From: Taibaiella koreensis
GTDB lineage: Bacteria; Bacteroidota; Bacteroidia; Chitinophagales; Chitinophagaceae
Reading direction: 5' to 3'
DNA: 64,000 bases
Assembly (NCBI RefSeq): GCF_003545715.1
Contig: NZ_QVNU01000010.1
Location: 1 to 64,000 of the forward strand
Part shown: piece by piece, positions 34,360 through 42,962 of the stretch
How positions within the stretch are numbered: position 1 is the stretch's first letter
Layout: each line of letters starts with the position of its first letter
Made by a program: the position numbers and the translations under genes
The notes under the pieces: generated by a model
Seen by the model: the letters and a program-made list of their open reading frames with translations, nothing else
Told to the model about the DNA's origin: nothing
The model's database searches: none

Positions 34360-36213
34360 ATGCAACATCCAAAATTTTCAGTGGTACAGCGGTGGGAAAA
34401 CTTTGTATTCAAAGTTCGCCTGTTTAATTACAAAGCCTTCAGGCAGCAGATCATTGAACTGTTCCGCATTAAGCCGGAATCAAAAATGAATGCCCGTACC
34501 GTTCTGGTGATCGTAGCGGCCATCCTTACGCCTATTACCCTTATAGGGTCACTTATCGGCTATGTCCGTTCCTACGTTAAGTTCCTTCAAAGCAAAGGTG
34601 AAGTGCCGCGTTTTCACGCTCTTCCGGCTATTATGGTGTTCGCTATGGTAGCGGGCGGTGTCCTGATCTGGTTTGCCCTTTGGGCGGTATTCCAGCTTCT
34701 GGTGCATATCCTTGGCCCCGGCATCCTGCAATCCCCCTACCTGTTTGCCTTCCTTGGTATCAATCTGCTGTTGTCTGTTCCCGTATTTGTTGTTTTCCGC
34801 CGCTGGCGCATCAGCGTTACAGAACTGGTATTAAAGTCGAACATGCATGCTTCGGCTACGATTGCTGGCAATGAAGTAATGCAGCAATACAAAGGCAATA
34901 CCGGCTTCTATATTGGCGGCGGCATGACCTACTCTGATAAAGGCCACCTGATTTTAATGGGTGGTGCCAGATCCGGCAAAGGAAAAAACATCCTTATTCC
35001 AAACCTTATGGGCATGGGTGGTTATACAGGAAGTTGGGTTATCACTGATATAAAAGGAGAGCTTGCCGCCATTACAGCCAACCACATGAGAAAGACAGGT
35101 AAAAAAGTTGTCCTCCTTAATCCGTGGAATATTTTACCTGACAACATTCAAGGTAACAGTACCTATAACCCGCTCGATTTTTTGTCTGATAAGTCCAGCC
35201 CACACCTTATCGATGATGTATCATTAATCGCAGAACTCATTTGCCCCTCGAAGGCAGATGGAGACCGTAATGAATTTTTTGTATCATCAGCCCGTAACAT
35301 TATTTCTGCTATCCTGCTTCATATAGCTGTTACGCAGGAAGGTAAAGCAAGGTCACTGGCAACCTTATGGGAATGGTGCCGGAAATCCGGCCAAGAATGG
35401 GATAGTATGCTGGCAGATATGGCAACCAGCACCGACCCGGTTAATGGTGCAGCCTTACAAGCTGCCGCCAATGAGATTGCCGCAATGATGGCCTCTGCAG
35501 AAACCTTTGCCTCAATCATGACCAATTGTTATGAAGCTACTAACTTCCTTAAATCAAGCGCCCTGCAGGACAACCTTGTTTCCGGGCTAAACCCATTCTC
35601 TATTACAGATGGAGACACGGCGGTATTTATTATTATACCGCCAGATAAGATTGCCAGTCACGGTAGGTGGTTGCGTTTAGTGGTTACTACATTAATGCGC
35701 GCAGTTGTTCGCAAGCCCAATAAAGCAACCAGAACCGCGTTCCTATGTGACGAAGCAGCTGCCCTCGGATTCGTATCTGAATTTTCAATATGTCTATCCA
35801 GCTACGCAGGCTACGGCATCAGTTTTTTCCCTGTTTTCCAAGATGCCAACCAGATGAATGCCCTCTATGGTAATTCATGGCAAACCGCCATAGCCAACAC
35901 ATCCGTGAAGATCGTTACAGGTGTGCGTGATAACTACACAGCCGATTATTTCAGCGACTTCGCCGGAGAGTCCACAAATGTCATTTATTCACATGACTGG
36001 ATGGGTAATGTATCAGACATAGAAACAAACGCCCGTAAACTATTCACCCCGGAAGAAATCAGGCGTGAGTCAGATAAAAACATGTTTGTCTTTATCGAAG
36101 AACACCCGGTATGTGTTGTTCCCAAGCTGGCTTACTATGAAATGCCGGAGTTGAAGAACCCCGATGGCTCCAATATGTACGATAGTAATCCCTACATAGA
36201 AAACAGCCTGTAA
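34360..36213 (+). CDS. VirD4/TraG-type coupling protein
   Basis: A 617-residue type IV coupling protein. Two N-terminal membrane segments span about residues 46-70 and 88-118. Walker A is GGARSGKGKN (201-210); the TraG motif ITDIKGELAAITANHMRKTG and Walker B AFLCDEAAALG follow. It links the relaxase-bound DNA to a type IV secretion channel and powers transfer. The presence of a coupling protein without VirB-type channel genes fits a mobilizable element that borrows a host conjugation system. Confidence 0.93.
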   Translation: MQHPKFSVVQRWENFVFKVRLFNYKAFRQQIIELFRIKPESKMNARTVLVIVAAILTPITLIGSLIGYVRSYVKFLQSKGEVPRFHALPAIMVFAMVAGGVLIWFALWAVFQLLVHILGPGILQSPYLFAFLGINLLLSVPVFVVFRRWRISVTELVLKSNMHASATIAGNEVMQQYKGNTGFYIGGGMTYSDKGHLILMGGARSGKGKNILIPNLMGMGGYTGSWVITDIKGELAAITANHMRKTGKKVVLLNPWNILPDNIQGNSTYNPLDFLSDKSSPHLIDDVSLIAELICPSKADGDRNEFFVSSARNIISAILLHIAVTQEGKARSLATLWEWCRKSGQEWDSMLADMATSTDPVNGAALQAAANEIAAMMASAETFASIMTNCYEATNFLKSSALQDNLVSGLNPFSITDGDTAVFIIIPPDKIASHGRWLRLVVTTLMRAVVRKPNKATRTAFLCDEAAALGFVSEFSICLSSYAGYGISFFPVFQDANQMNALYGNSWQTAIANTSVKIVTGVRDNYTADYFSDFAGESTNVIYSHDWMGNVSDIETNARKLFTPEEIRRESDKNMFVFIEEHPVCVVPKLAYYEMPELKNPDGSNMYDSNPYIENSL

Positions 36214-36538
36214 CAGATGAAGAACGGAAGGCGTAGTGCCAGCGTGTCAGTATGTTGATGGTGCAGCCTTCCGTTTTTTCTTTTCCAAACCAATTAAGCG
36301 CCCCTGATTATCCGAAGAAGTACGAACTGGTCTTACGAAGTATTATATAGTATTTACAGGTATTTAGTAACGATTGCCGCTTGACATTTTGGGTTGCCGT
36401 TGTAGAGTATCTGTCGATACGCAAGACAGTGGCTGTAGCTACAAAACGAAATGTTTAGGTATCTACAGCCTGCCTTGCCAAAGAGGCCGAACGCCTCTCT
36501 GGACACTCCCGCAAACCAGTCGCAGTAAAAATGAAACC
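36214..36538 (+). promoter_or_regulatory. Candidate origin of transfer (oriT) region
   Basis: 325 bp without a gene before mobC. It holds two inverted repeats: GGCTGTAGCTAC (36431-36442) with GTATCTACAGCC (36459-36470), 11 of 12 bases paired across 16 nt, and AGAGGC-CGAAC-GCCTCT (36482-36498). A CTGTC...GACAG pair lies just before them. oriT sites of MOBP elements normally sit here, next to mobC and the relaxase. The nick site is not identified. Confidence 0.55.
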
Positions 36539-36910
36539 ATGAAACATCATCCAAAAGATGGTGATACATTCCGCACGATTACGGTGCGGGTACGTGTCAA
36601 GCCGTCAGAAAAAACACAACTGGAAACCAACGCCGCTGAAGCCGGATTTAGTTTGAGCGATTGGATAAGGCTGCGGACAATAGGTGCCGCCCCCCTTATC
36701 AAGAAGCCCAATCCTGACCGGGAACTACTGCACAAGCTGCTGGCTGAGTTAGGGAAACAGGGTTCCAATTTAAACCAGATAGCCCGGCACATGAACGGGA
36801 AGGGCGAAAATTTTACGGTGCCGATGAAGCTCATTACGCAGTTGCTTCACGACATTAAATCACTTACAGACCGCTTAAGGAAAACACTGAAACATGGTAA
36901 TCAAGGGTAA
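36539..36910 (+). CDS. mobC: MobC-family relaxosome protein
   Basis: A 123-residue protein from ATG 36539. The N-terminal ribbon-helix-helix part (TITVRVRVKPSEKTQLETNA then AEAGFSLSDWIRLRT) is followed by the MobC helix NLNQIARHMNGKGENFTV. It binds oriT, assists strand opening and helps the relaxase. It overlaps the relaxase gene by 17 bp, a normal arrangement for the pair. Confidence 0.9.
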   Translation: MKHHPKDGDTFRTITVRVRVKPSEKTQLETNAAEAGFSLSDWIRLRTIGAAPLIKKPNPDRELLHKLLAELGKQGSNLNQIARHMNGKGENFTVPMKLITQLLHDIKSLTDRLRKTLKHGNQG

Positions 36911-37769
36911 ACCACGGGGACATGGCCGCCAATTGGCAAGCTATCTGCTGACACTGAACGAGAATGAGGCCATCCGCATCCTGGATGTGGATGGTATGAG
37001 ACAATTCACTGAGAAAGACCTACGCAACTTCTTAGGGGATATGTCGCTCAATGAACAGCTGACACGCAGCCGGAAGGGGCTATACCATGCTGTTATCAAT
37101 CCTTCCCCCAATGAGGCGCTAAAGATGTCTGATAAGGATTGGCAAAGGGCTGCTGATATTCTAGCTGGGGAATTGGGCTTTCAGGAACAGCGCCGGGCGA
37201 TCGTACTGCACAAAAAGCAATTAAGAACCCATGCCCATGTTGTTTACGATCGCTATAACCATGAGCAAGGAATTATGATTGATGTGAAAAAGAACTATTA
37301 CAAGCATGATAAAGCCCGCGCCCGGATGGAAGCAGAGTTCCAGCATACGCCTACCGCCCGGCGTAACCCACGCAGGCCGGAAATGAAAAAGACCCTTACA
37401 GCCTTATGGCAGCAAGCGCCCGATGCGACCAGCTTTATGAAAGCAGCAAAAAAAGAGGGCTACACGATCTCACAAGGCTTTGGCCGCATCCCTTATATGG
37501 TAGTCGATCATACCGGACGTTCCTTTAACCTCGTCCGGCATCTGGACGGAATTAAAATGCCAGAAGTCAGGCAGCGCCTGAAAGACAAGGTGCTTATCAG
37601 CGAAAAAGACGCTATCGCCTTTGTCCGTACACAGCAAACTGTGACACATAAGGCTCAACCCGAAACGCCCAAACCGGATAGCGCACAAGAAGCCCGCAAC
37701 GCCTTTTTGGAAAACATGAACAAATTAAGACAACAACAGCAGGGTCAAAAACTTAAGCCCCGCCTTTAG
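36894..37769 (+). CDS. MOBP-like relaxase
   Basis: A 291-residue relaxase domain protein. MVIKGKPRGHGRQLASYLLT is the usual start; the metal-binding motif III is RTHAHVVYDRYN. The nicking Tyr is probably in the segment SRKGLYHAVINPSPNE or nearby, which I cannot settle. It nicks oriT and stays linked to the 5' end of the transferred strand. The C-terminal tail is basic and Gln-rich (LRQQQQGQKLKPRL) and resembles the tails of the proteins at 37792 and 39124. Confidence 0.88.
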   Translation: MVIKGKPRGHGRQLASYLLTLNENEAIRILDVDGMRQFTEKDLRNFLGDMSLNEQLTRSRKGLYHAVINPSPNEALKMSDKDWQRAADILAGELGFQEQRRAIVLHKKQLRTHAHVVYDRYNHEQGIMIDVKKNYYKHDKARARMEAEFQHTPTARRNPRRPEMKKTLTALWQQAPDATSFMKAAKKEGYTISQGFGRIPYMVVDHTGRSFNLVRHLDGIKMPEVRQRLKDKVLISEKDAIAFVRTQQTVTHKAQPETPKPDSAQEARNAFLENMNKLRQQQQGQKLKPRL

Positions 37770-37791
37770 TGAAAATTCAAAATCTTATTTT

Positions 37792-38640
37792 ATGATTAAA
37801 GTAGTGAATGAGCGCCACGACCGCGAATGGGCGCAATACCTGAAAGACAGCAACGAAGCACGTAAAGAGCTGGCAGAAGCAGAGCGCAGCATTAAAGGCG
37901 CTTTCAATACCGATGGCCAGCTTTCAGAAGGGATGCAAAAGGAGATCGACCACATGAGGAATGCCCATCTGGAAGAATGGGGTATTAACGGCAGACATGC
38001 GATGAAAATAATTAATCAACAGCATCAGGAAAAGCAAGAAGAGATTAGCCAGTTCCTGCAACGTGCCAATGAGGGAGAAACCTTTACCAACGAAGAAATG
38101 GAAGAAATGTATGACCTCTATCTGGCATCAGAGCAGCGCGATAGCGAGCAGGGAACCCAATTGCAGATATTGGAACATATCCATAACAAACAACGCCAAG
38201 AGGCATTCCAGATAATGGAACAGGAAATAACCGCTGTTGCCGCTGTTTACGAGAAAGCCGGGGAAGCTATGCCTGTTACGACCCAGCGGAGGTTTGAAAA
38301 GCGTATTGCCGCCCATATGCAGCAATGGCACAGCCAAAAGCCCCAAACGCCACTTGAAGAATTTTCAACATTGGGTAACACAGACATTTCCACGCCTGCT
38401 GCGCAGTTGCAACAAAGGCAGGAATTGGCGAAGGCGCATAGTATTGTTGCGGCACACTATGGCGGCGCTAAACATATACCGGAAGCTTCCAGTAAACAGA
38501 TGATGCGGGAAGTGGCAGATTTCCAAAAAGAAATTGACCAGCATAATGCTCTTTTAAAGAACCAGCCAGCAGAAGACTTTAAAGAGCGTTTACAGACGAT
38601 CCGGCAGCAACAGCAATCCAATAAGCCAAAATTGCATTAA
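37792..38640 (+). CDS. Relaxase-linked coiled-coil protein
   Basis: A 282-residue helical protein rich in Glu, Gln and Lys, probably coiled-coil over most of its length (RHAMKIINQQHQEKQEEISQ). It follows the relaxase by 22 bp. The end ERLQTIRQQQQSNKPKLH shares its basic, Gln-rich pattern with the relaxase tail. Unrecognised family; a mobilization accessory role is inferred. Confidence 0.7.
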   Translation: MIKVVNERHDREWAQYLKDSNEARKELAEAERSIKGAFNTDGQLSEGMQKEIDHMRNAHLEEWGINGRHAMKIINQQHQEKQEEISQFLQRANEGETFTNEEMEEMYDLYLASEQRDSEQGTQLQILEHIHNKQRQEAFQIMEQEITAVAAVYEKAGEAMPVTTQRRFEKRIAAHMQQWHSQKPQTPLEEFSTLGNTDISTPAAQLQQRQELAKAHSIVAAHYGGAKHIPEASSKQMMREVADFQKEIDQHNALLKNQPAEDFKERLQTIRQQQQSNKPKLH

Positions 38641-39062
38641 TGGGTTACATACGGGTTAAGCAGGAATGTTGTACTGCGCCCCTGTACCTTATAACCTTCA
38701 TTAAACCGGGCTTCGTTATAAGGCAATTCAATATTTAAAGCTGCACCAATGTATTTGCGCAGCATCACATCAATCCATTCCCAATCATATTCTTTATCCT
38801 TATGCAGGATTTTATAAGAAATAACATCCCTTACGATACCTCTTAAAAAGGTTTCGTGGATAAGGCCATGCTCATGCGGGTTATAACGATCACCGGCATA
38901 ATGGCTCATAGCCTTTCGGACAAGATGCCCGAAGCGTGGCAGGCTTTCCGGTTCATGGAGCAAGAACCAATCCCTGAATTCACTGCCGTAAATGTATTTT
39001 TTGGTATCTTCCAGCAGCATTTCATTAAGAGATTTCCGTTGAGGCTTGGCGGTTCCCTGCAT
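38637..39062 (-). CDS. Unknown element protein
   Basis: 141 residues from ATG 39062, which has GGAG about 8 nt upstream; the frame is open to 39098. The protein is charged with a long helix near MLLEDTKKYIYGSEFRDWFL and several aromatic residues. Unrecognised. It overlaps the end of the preceding plus-strand gene by 4 bp (converging). Confidence 0.5.
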   Translation of the reverse strand: MQGTAKPQRKSLNEMLLEDTKKYIYGSEFRDWFLLHEPESLPRFGHLVRKAMSHYAGDRYNPHEHGLIHETFLRGIVRDVISYKILHKDKEYDWEWIDVMLRKYIGAALNIELPYNEARFNEGYKVQGRSTTFLLNPYVTH

Positions 39063-39123
39063 GGCACTTCTCCCGAAAAGGTTACAGTATTTTATCACAT
39101 TATTATTCTAAAACGCAATAAAA

Positions 39124-39606
39124 ATGGACGATGATAGAGTAGATATACCAGATTTCCTGAAAGCCTATTATGAAGGCAGTGATTACGAAGGGCAGGCCAA
39201 AATCGAAATTTCTGTAAAGCATCTTCAACAAGCGGAGCAAAGCTACCGCATGAATACGCTTCCCCTTCACCAAGCAGTGTTGAATAGAACGCCCGGCAAT
39301 GCCGGAAAGAAAATTGACCCGGAGATAGCGTTATCTTATATCCGTGAAGGTTATAGAAAAGAAGTTGAGGCCACAGCAAAAGAACACGGATATGTTGACC
39401 CACAACAAACACTGGAAAATAAGTTGGCTTCTGAACGGGAAGAATTTTTAAACAAAGTAAAGGCCATCCGGCAATCTCAAAATCAAGAAGAAACAAAGAT
39501 TGAAGAGCCACAGAAAAAGATGGAGCAGCCACAAGCAGCCCGGGAAACATTCATGGCTAATATGGATTCCATAAAGAAAAAGAATAACCCCAAATTCATA
39601 CCCTGA
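39124..39606 (+). CDS. Small mobilization-cluster protein with shared tail
   Basis: A 160-residue helical protein (MDDDRVDIPDFLKAYYEGSD). It ends ARETFMANMDSIKKKNNPKF, and contains an internal EREEFLNKVKAIRQSQNQ; both resemble the tails of the relaxase and the 282-residue protein. Function unknown, probably linked to DNA transfer. Confidence 0.6.
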   Translation: MDDDRVDIPDFLKAYYEGSDYEGQAKIEISVKHLQQAEQSYRMNTLPLHQAVLNRTPGNAGKKIDPEIALSYIREGYRKEVEATAKEHGYVDPQQTLENKLASEREEFLNKVKAIRQSQNQEETKIEEPQKKMEQPQAARETFMANMDSIKKKNNPKFIP

Positions 39607-39625
39607 ATCTTGCCCCTATAAAGCG

Positions 39626-39654
39626 AAAGGCCGCCAGTAATACTGGCGGCCTTT
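39626..39654 (+). terminator. Terminator of the mobilization cluster
   Basis: A 14-bp perfect stem (AAAGGCCGCCAGTA with its complement) around a single base; the innermost pairs would open to make a small loop. It lies 20 nt after the stop codon. Confidence 0.85.
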
Positions 39655-39768
39655 CTGTAATGATGATTAAAATTCAATTTCCATCATCGCAAACAGGCAG
39701 GACACATTTTCAAAATTATTTAGCATTTGTTTTACCTTTAACAAGGAGGGTTACGCATATAGAAATAC

Positions 39769-39776
39769 TATCTTTG
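39769..39776 (+). promoter_or_regulatory. -7 promoter box
   Basis: TATCTTTG matches TANNTTTG, 22 nt before the ATG at 39799. Confidence 0.55.
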
Positions 39777-39798
39777 TTGAACTTCAGAATTTAATTAC

Positions 39799-40032
39799 AT
39801 GCCTGCATTCTTTCCAAATAAAACCATGCAGATGATTGGAGAAATAGAATTGAAGATTGAAATATTGTATCGTCAATATCAAACCGCCTTAACTGATGGT
39901 AACATTGAAAAGATTATCAGATTTGGCGAAAGCTATTTTAATGCCCTGCATAACGGCGAAATGACGGCGGAAGAGAGAGAACTGTTACAACGAGAAGTTT
40001 TCAATCTAACTTTAAAGGATAAGAAGAAATAA
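39799..40032 (+). CDS. Small helical protein of unknown function
   Basis: A 77-residue protein (MPAFFPNKTMQMIGEIELKI), Glu/Lys-rich, ending DKKK. Its own Bacteroidota-type promoter box supports it as a real gene. Unrecognised family. Confidence 0.6.
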   Translation: MPAFFPNKTMQMIGEIELKIEILYRQYQTALTDGNIEKIIRFGESYFNALHNGEMTAEERELLQREVFNLTLKDKKK

Positions 40033-40076
40033 CTGTGCCGTCGTTTGTGGCTCGGTTTATCATTGGGAATAATAAA

Positions 40077-40098
40077 AGGCTGTCAAGAATGACAGCCT
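40077..40098. terminator. Terminator between convergent genes
   Basis: AGGCTGTCA-AGAA-TGACAGCCT, a 9-bp perfect stem with a 4-nt loop, lies between the 77-residue gene and the convergent lipoprotein gene. Confidence 0.7.
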
Positions 40099-40133
40099 GA
40101 ACCAAACACCCAGCTCTAACTGGAAGTATTATA

Positions 40134-40709
40134 TTATTCAATCACTACTGAAAATACAGTTGCCTCGCCGACATAGTAATAGAGCCTTTCGGCTTTCTTA
40201 CCGCCGACATTAAGGACTTCCGTAATCGTATCGGCTTGATTGTTCTGTGCCGATTCTGCAACAATACCATTGCCATCGCACAGGCGTATTTGCGTTCCTT
40301 GGTTGACCTGTGAAACCTGTGATTTAATGGTGACTTTGTTTATTGCAGGCAGTTTGCTTACATCGCCGATCAATACCCCATGAATAACAGTGCCATGCCA
40401 GTAATTGCTTCCAGTGCTGAAACTGTCCGTGCCAGTTGGAACGCAAGGCTTCCAAGTCCCATCAGGGTTCAAAATGGCACCGGGTAGGTTTAGCGTATAG
40501 GTATAATTTACACCGTTCACGTTCTGGATTGCCGCTTTAGGTTGCAGGACTGCAAAATCACAGTTCACCGGAAGAGTTGTTGCGATATTGTTCCCGTTAT
40601 TGTTGTTGCCGTTGTTATTATTATCCGGTGCCGGATTGTCTTTACCGCAGGAGAACAGGCAGGCAACAAGGGCGATTATGCCGGAAAGGAAAATTGTATT
40701 GTGTTTCAT
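40134..40709 (-). CDS. Lipoprotein of unknown function
   Basis: 191 residues from ATG 40709 (MKHNTIFLSGIIALVACLFS, then CGKDN: a lipobox with Cys20/21). A low-complexity Asn/Gly linker (DNNNNGNNNNGNN) follows, then a beta-rich domain with two Cys. It is last of three consecutive exported-protein genes on the element. Unrecognised. Confidence 0.75.
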   Translation of the reverse strand: MKHNTIFLSGIIALVACLFSCGKDNPAPDNNNNGNNNNGNNIATTLPVNCDFAVLQPKAAIQNVNGVNYTYTLNLPGAILNPDGTWKPCVPTGTDSFSTGSNYWHGTVIHGVLIGDVSKLPAINKVTIKSQVSQVNQGTQIRLCDGNGIVAESAQNNQADTITEVLNVGGKKAERLYYYVGEATVFSVVIE

Positions 40710-40714
40710 AAGGG

Positions 40715-41236
40715 TTAGATTTTTTTGGTTATAAATATGGCCGGAGTATCGTTGATCCCGTGGTATTGGCATTTTTTGTTGGCTTCCATTACGAAATACT
40801 TTTTCGCACTGGATTCAACGCCATTCACAGCAGGTTTCAGATCGGTGTCACTTACGATCACATAGATGATCCCGGCGTTATCATACATTTCATAGGCACA
40901 CCCGGCAGTACCGCACCAACTGCGTGACCGCAGTTGAATACCGATACCGAGTACACCATCCCCATTGAGGTCAATCAGGGCAATATCGACTTCCGGGTAA
41001 GCGACATCTTCCTCTGTTAGCACACTTTGAATGAAGTCATACAACGTGCTTCCCCTGCGGGTGATAATCAGCTTGGTTGCATCTTTCAGGCTTTGCGGTG
41101 CTTTCGTCCAGTTCGTCCAGATAAACTTTGGTGAAGTGCCTTTGGTAACAGGTGTATTACCGAAGCCCTGTGCATTGCCGCAAAACGAGGCAAGCATAAG
41201 CAGTACCGCAGTTGCGGCAGTAAGGAATGGTTTCAT
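40715..41236 (-). CDS. Exported protein of unknown function
   Basis: 173 residues from ATG 41236. The signal peptide MKPFLTAATAVLLMLASFCG ends ...NAQ. The mature part has an Asp-rich loop DLNGDGVLGIG that looks like a calcium-binding EF-hand or dockerin-like turn, and Cys pairs WCGTAGC. The gene ends 5 bp before the lipoprotein start and so is in one operon with it. Confidence 0.75.
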   Translation of the reverse strand: MKPFLTAATAVLLMLASFCGNAQGFGNTPVTKGTSPKFIWTNWTKAPQSLKDATKLIITRRGSTLYDFIQSVLTEEDVAYPEVDIALIDLNGDGVLGIGIQLRSRSWCGTAGCAYEMYDNAGIIYVIVSDTDLKPAVNGVESSAKKYFVMEANKKCQYHGINDTPAIFITKKI

Positions 41237-41259
41237 ATTCTTTGTAGATGGGTTTAAGG

Positions 41260-41664
41260 TTATTGAACTAAGACGGCTTGGCAATCATCGGTGCAATCAG
41301 TAGCGAATGACCCGGTAAAAGTCCGGCCATCTTCCCCGGTAAAGGTGTAGTCGTACTGCTGCCCTTTATCGATGCTGATCTGCGCGACACCTGATGCACC
41401 ACATTCCGGCTGGCTGTTGTAATACTGCAATATTTGCGCCCAGCCGGAATAACTTTCTTCCTGCCCGGTCTTGTGCCTGACCATGCTGGTAATGGTAAGC
41501 TTTCCGGCCTTGTGGTCATGGTCAAGCCAGAACATGACGGGTTTGTCTACAGATGGTACAAAGCCGTTACCGCCTGACTTAACGCCGCATTGTTCCTCCT
41601 TTTTGCAGCCCATCAGGGACACGATAGTAATGCAGCTCATTAAAATAATTGTTGTTTTGTTCAC
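41260..41664 (-). CDS. Lipoprotein of unknown function
   Basis: A 134-residue lipoprotein: MNKTTIILMSCITIVSLMG then CKKEEQC, a clear lipobox. The mature part is a small beta-sandwich-like domain with an acidic-His loop WLDHDHKAGK and a C-terminal pair of Cys (FATDCTDDCQAVLVQ). First gene of a three-gene operon with 23- and 5-bp gaps. Confidence 0.75.
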   Translation of the reverse strand: MNKTTIILMSCITIVSLMGCKKEEQCGVKSGGNGFVPSVDKPVMFWLDHDHKAGKLTITSMVRHKTGQEESYSGWAQILQYYNSQPECGASGVAQISIDKGQQYDYTFTGEDGRTFTGSFATDCTDDCQAVLVQ

Positions 41665-41709
41665 TGTTTGAATTTTTATTGTTTGTTCAATCGGATTTTG
41701 CAGTTATCT

Positions 41710-41961
41710 CTAATCTACCAGATCATCGACCTTACAGCCGAAGACCGCGGCTATTTTTTGCTGACAGGAATATTTGATCTCGAATACATCGGTTTCAAGC
41801 GTATTCATCCAACGATACAATGAAGACCTTGATGCCGGTTGCAATGCCGTCAGTAGGTGCCTTATGGCTATTTCGTGATCTTTACGGTTCATCAGTTCCA
41901 GCCTTGCAGCAATGTTGTATTTCCGTTTCGGTAGCTGTCGTTCGGTAATTATGCCACTCAT
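41710..41961 (-). CDS. Small HTH protein linked to the serine recombinase
   Basis: An 83-residue protein (MSGIITERQLPKRKYNIAAR). The segment HLLTALQPASRSSLYRWMNT looks like the core of a helix-turn-helix, and the end QQKIAAVFGCKVDDLVD is XRE-like. Its ATG overlaps the TGA of the recombinase gene (ATGA), so the two are translationally coupled; it may be a regulator or directionality partner. Confidence 0.65.
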   Translation of the reverse strand: MSGIITERQLPKRKYNIAARLELMNRKDHEIAIRHLLTALQPASRSSLYRWMNTLETDVFEIKYSCQQKIAAVFGCKVDDLVD

Positions 41962-42617
41962 GTTATGGAAGTTATTTGCTTTTGCCTTTTGATAAGATTA
42001 TACACTGTATTTAAGTGCCATTTGCCTTGCCTGTAAGCGGGCACATTTATGCGGTTGAGTTCATCGACAATAGAGCGAAGGGAGCATTTACCCTGCTTTC
42101 TGATCGCGTTAATAATCGGGCACATTTTAAGGGCGAATTTGTCCGCTCTTATCCTGTTGCGTTTGGATAAGACGTCACGGCCGTATTTGCCTAAGAGGGT
42201 GCCGCGCCGTTTGGCCGCCGCCAAGGCATCTTTAGTGCGTTTGCTAATATCCCGCCCTTCTTTTTGTGCCACTGCTGCAAGGATGTGCAGCTCGAATTCT
42301 TCTGCATGCGGATGCTCTACAATGCGAAACCGGATGCAGGACTCCATAAGGGTTGCGATGAAGGCCACATTGCGCTTTAGCCTGTCCAGCTTTGCAATCA
42401 GTAGGATAGCATTACAGTTATAACATTCCGCAATGGCTGCGGTAAGCATAGGATTACCTTTACGCATGCCGGAACGGGTTTCCTGATATTCGTTCACCAG
42501 CTTCAAGCTGGAAGCCTTGGCAAAATCCATCACTGATTTTTGCTGTGCTTCCAGACTCAAGCCGCTTTTTTCCTGCCTTATTCTAGATACGCGGTAATAT
42601 GCGATTGCTTTTTGCAT
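41958..42617 (-). CDS. Serine recombinase (resolvase family)
   Basis: 219 residues from ATG 42617 (MQKAIAYYRVSRIRQEKSGL). The N-terminal resolvase domain has the nucleophile Ser in YYRVS, LEAQQ, and IAKLDRLKRNVAFIATLMES; QKEGRDISKRTKDALAAAK leads to a short C-terminal HTH (CSLRSIVDELNRINVPAYRQ). It may resolve multimers or invert DNA within the element. Confidence 0.9.
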   Translation of the reverse strand: MQKAIAYYRVSRIRQEKSGLSLEAQQKSVMDFAKASSLKLVNEYQETRSGMRKGNPMLTAAIAECYNCNAILLIAKLDRLKRNVAFIATLMESCIRFRIVEHPHAEEFELHILAAVAQKEGRDISKRTKDALAAAKRRGTLLGKYGRDVLSKRNRIRADKFALKMCPIINAIRKQGKCSLRSIVDELNRINVPAYRQGKWHLNTVYNLIKRQKQITSIT

Positions 42618-42962
42618 TGTAGGTAAACCCCTCTGCATTACAGAGGCAAAATGTACACATATGAACCAAGGTTTATATTTGTACAAAAATTAGCCCTGTG
42701 AATTGATCGCTGAATAAATAATAGTAGTGTGAAAGTGCCTTAAAACAAGGCTTTCGAGGAATGGCCGATATTAAAGACGATATTAATATTCGTATAGTTT
42801 TGTTCATACACATACCTTGGTATGCATATGGACAAAAAATGGCTTATAAATTTGGAGTGAAAATTCTTTAATCTGCATTTTGTAATCCAAATTGGAATAT
42901 TTATTTTAGAGCTAACGTAACTTGTTATTTAAATATATTTATAAAACCAAAACTATAAACCC
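42618..42962. other. Intergenic region between recombinase and TIR gene
   Basis: 345 bp of AT-rich sequence between divergent genes. TATATTTG at 42674-42681 is a plus-strand -7 match far from the TIR start; nearer the TIR gene TATATTTA is a weak match. No gene seen. Confidence 0.5.
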
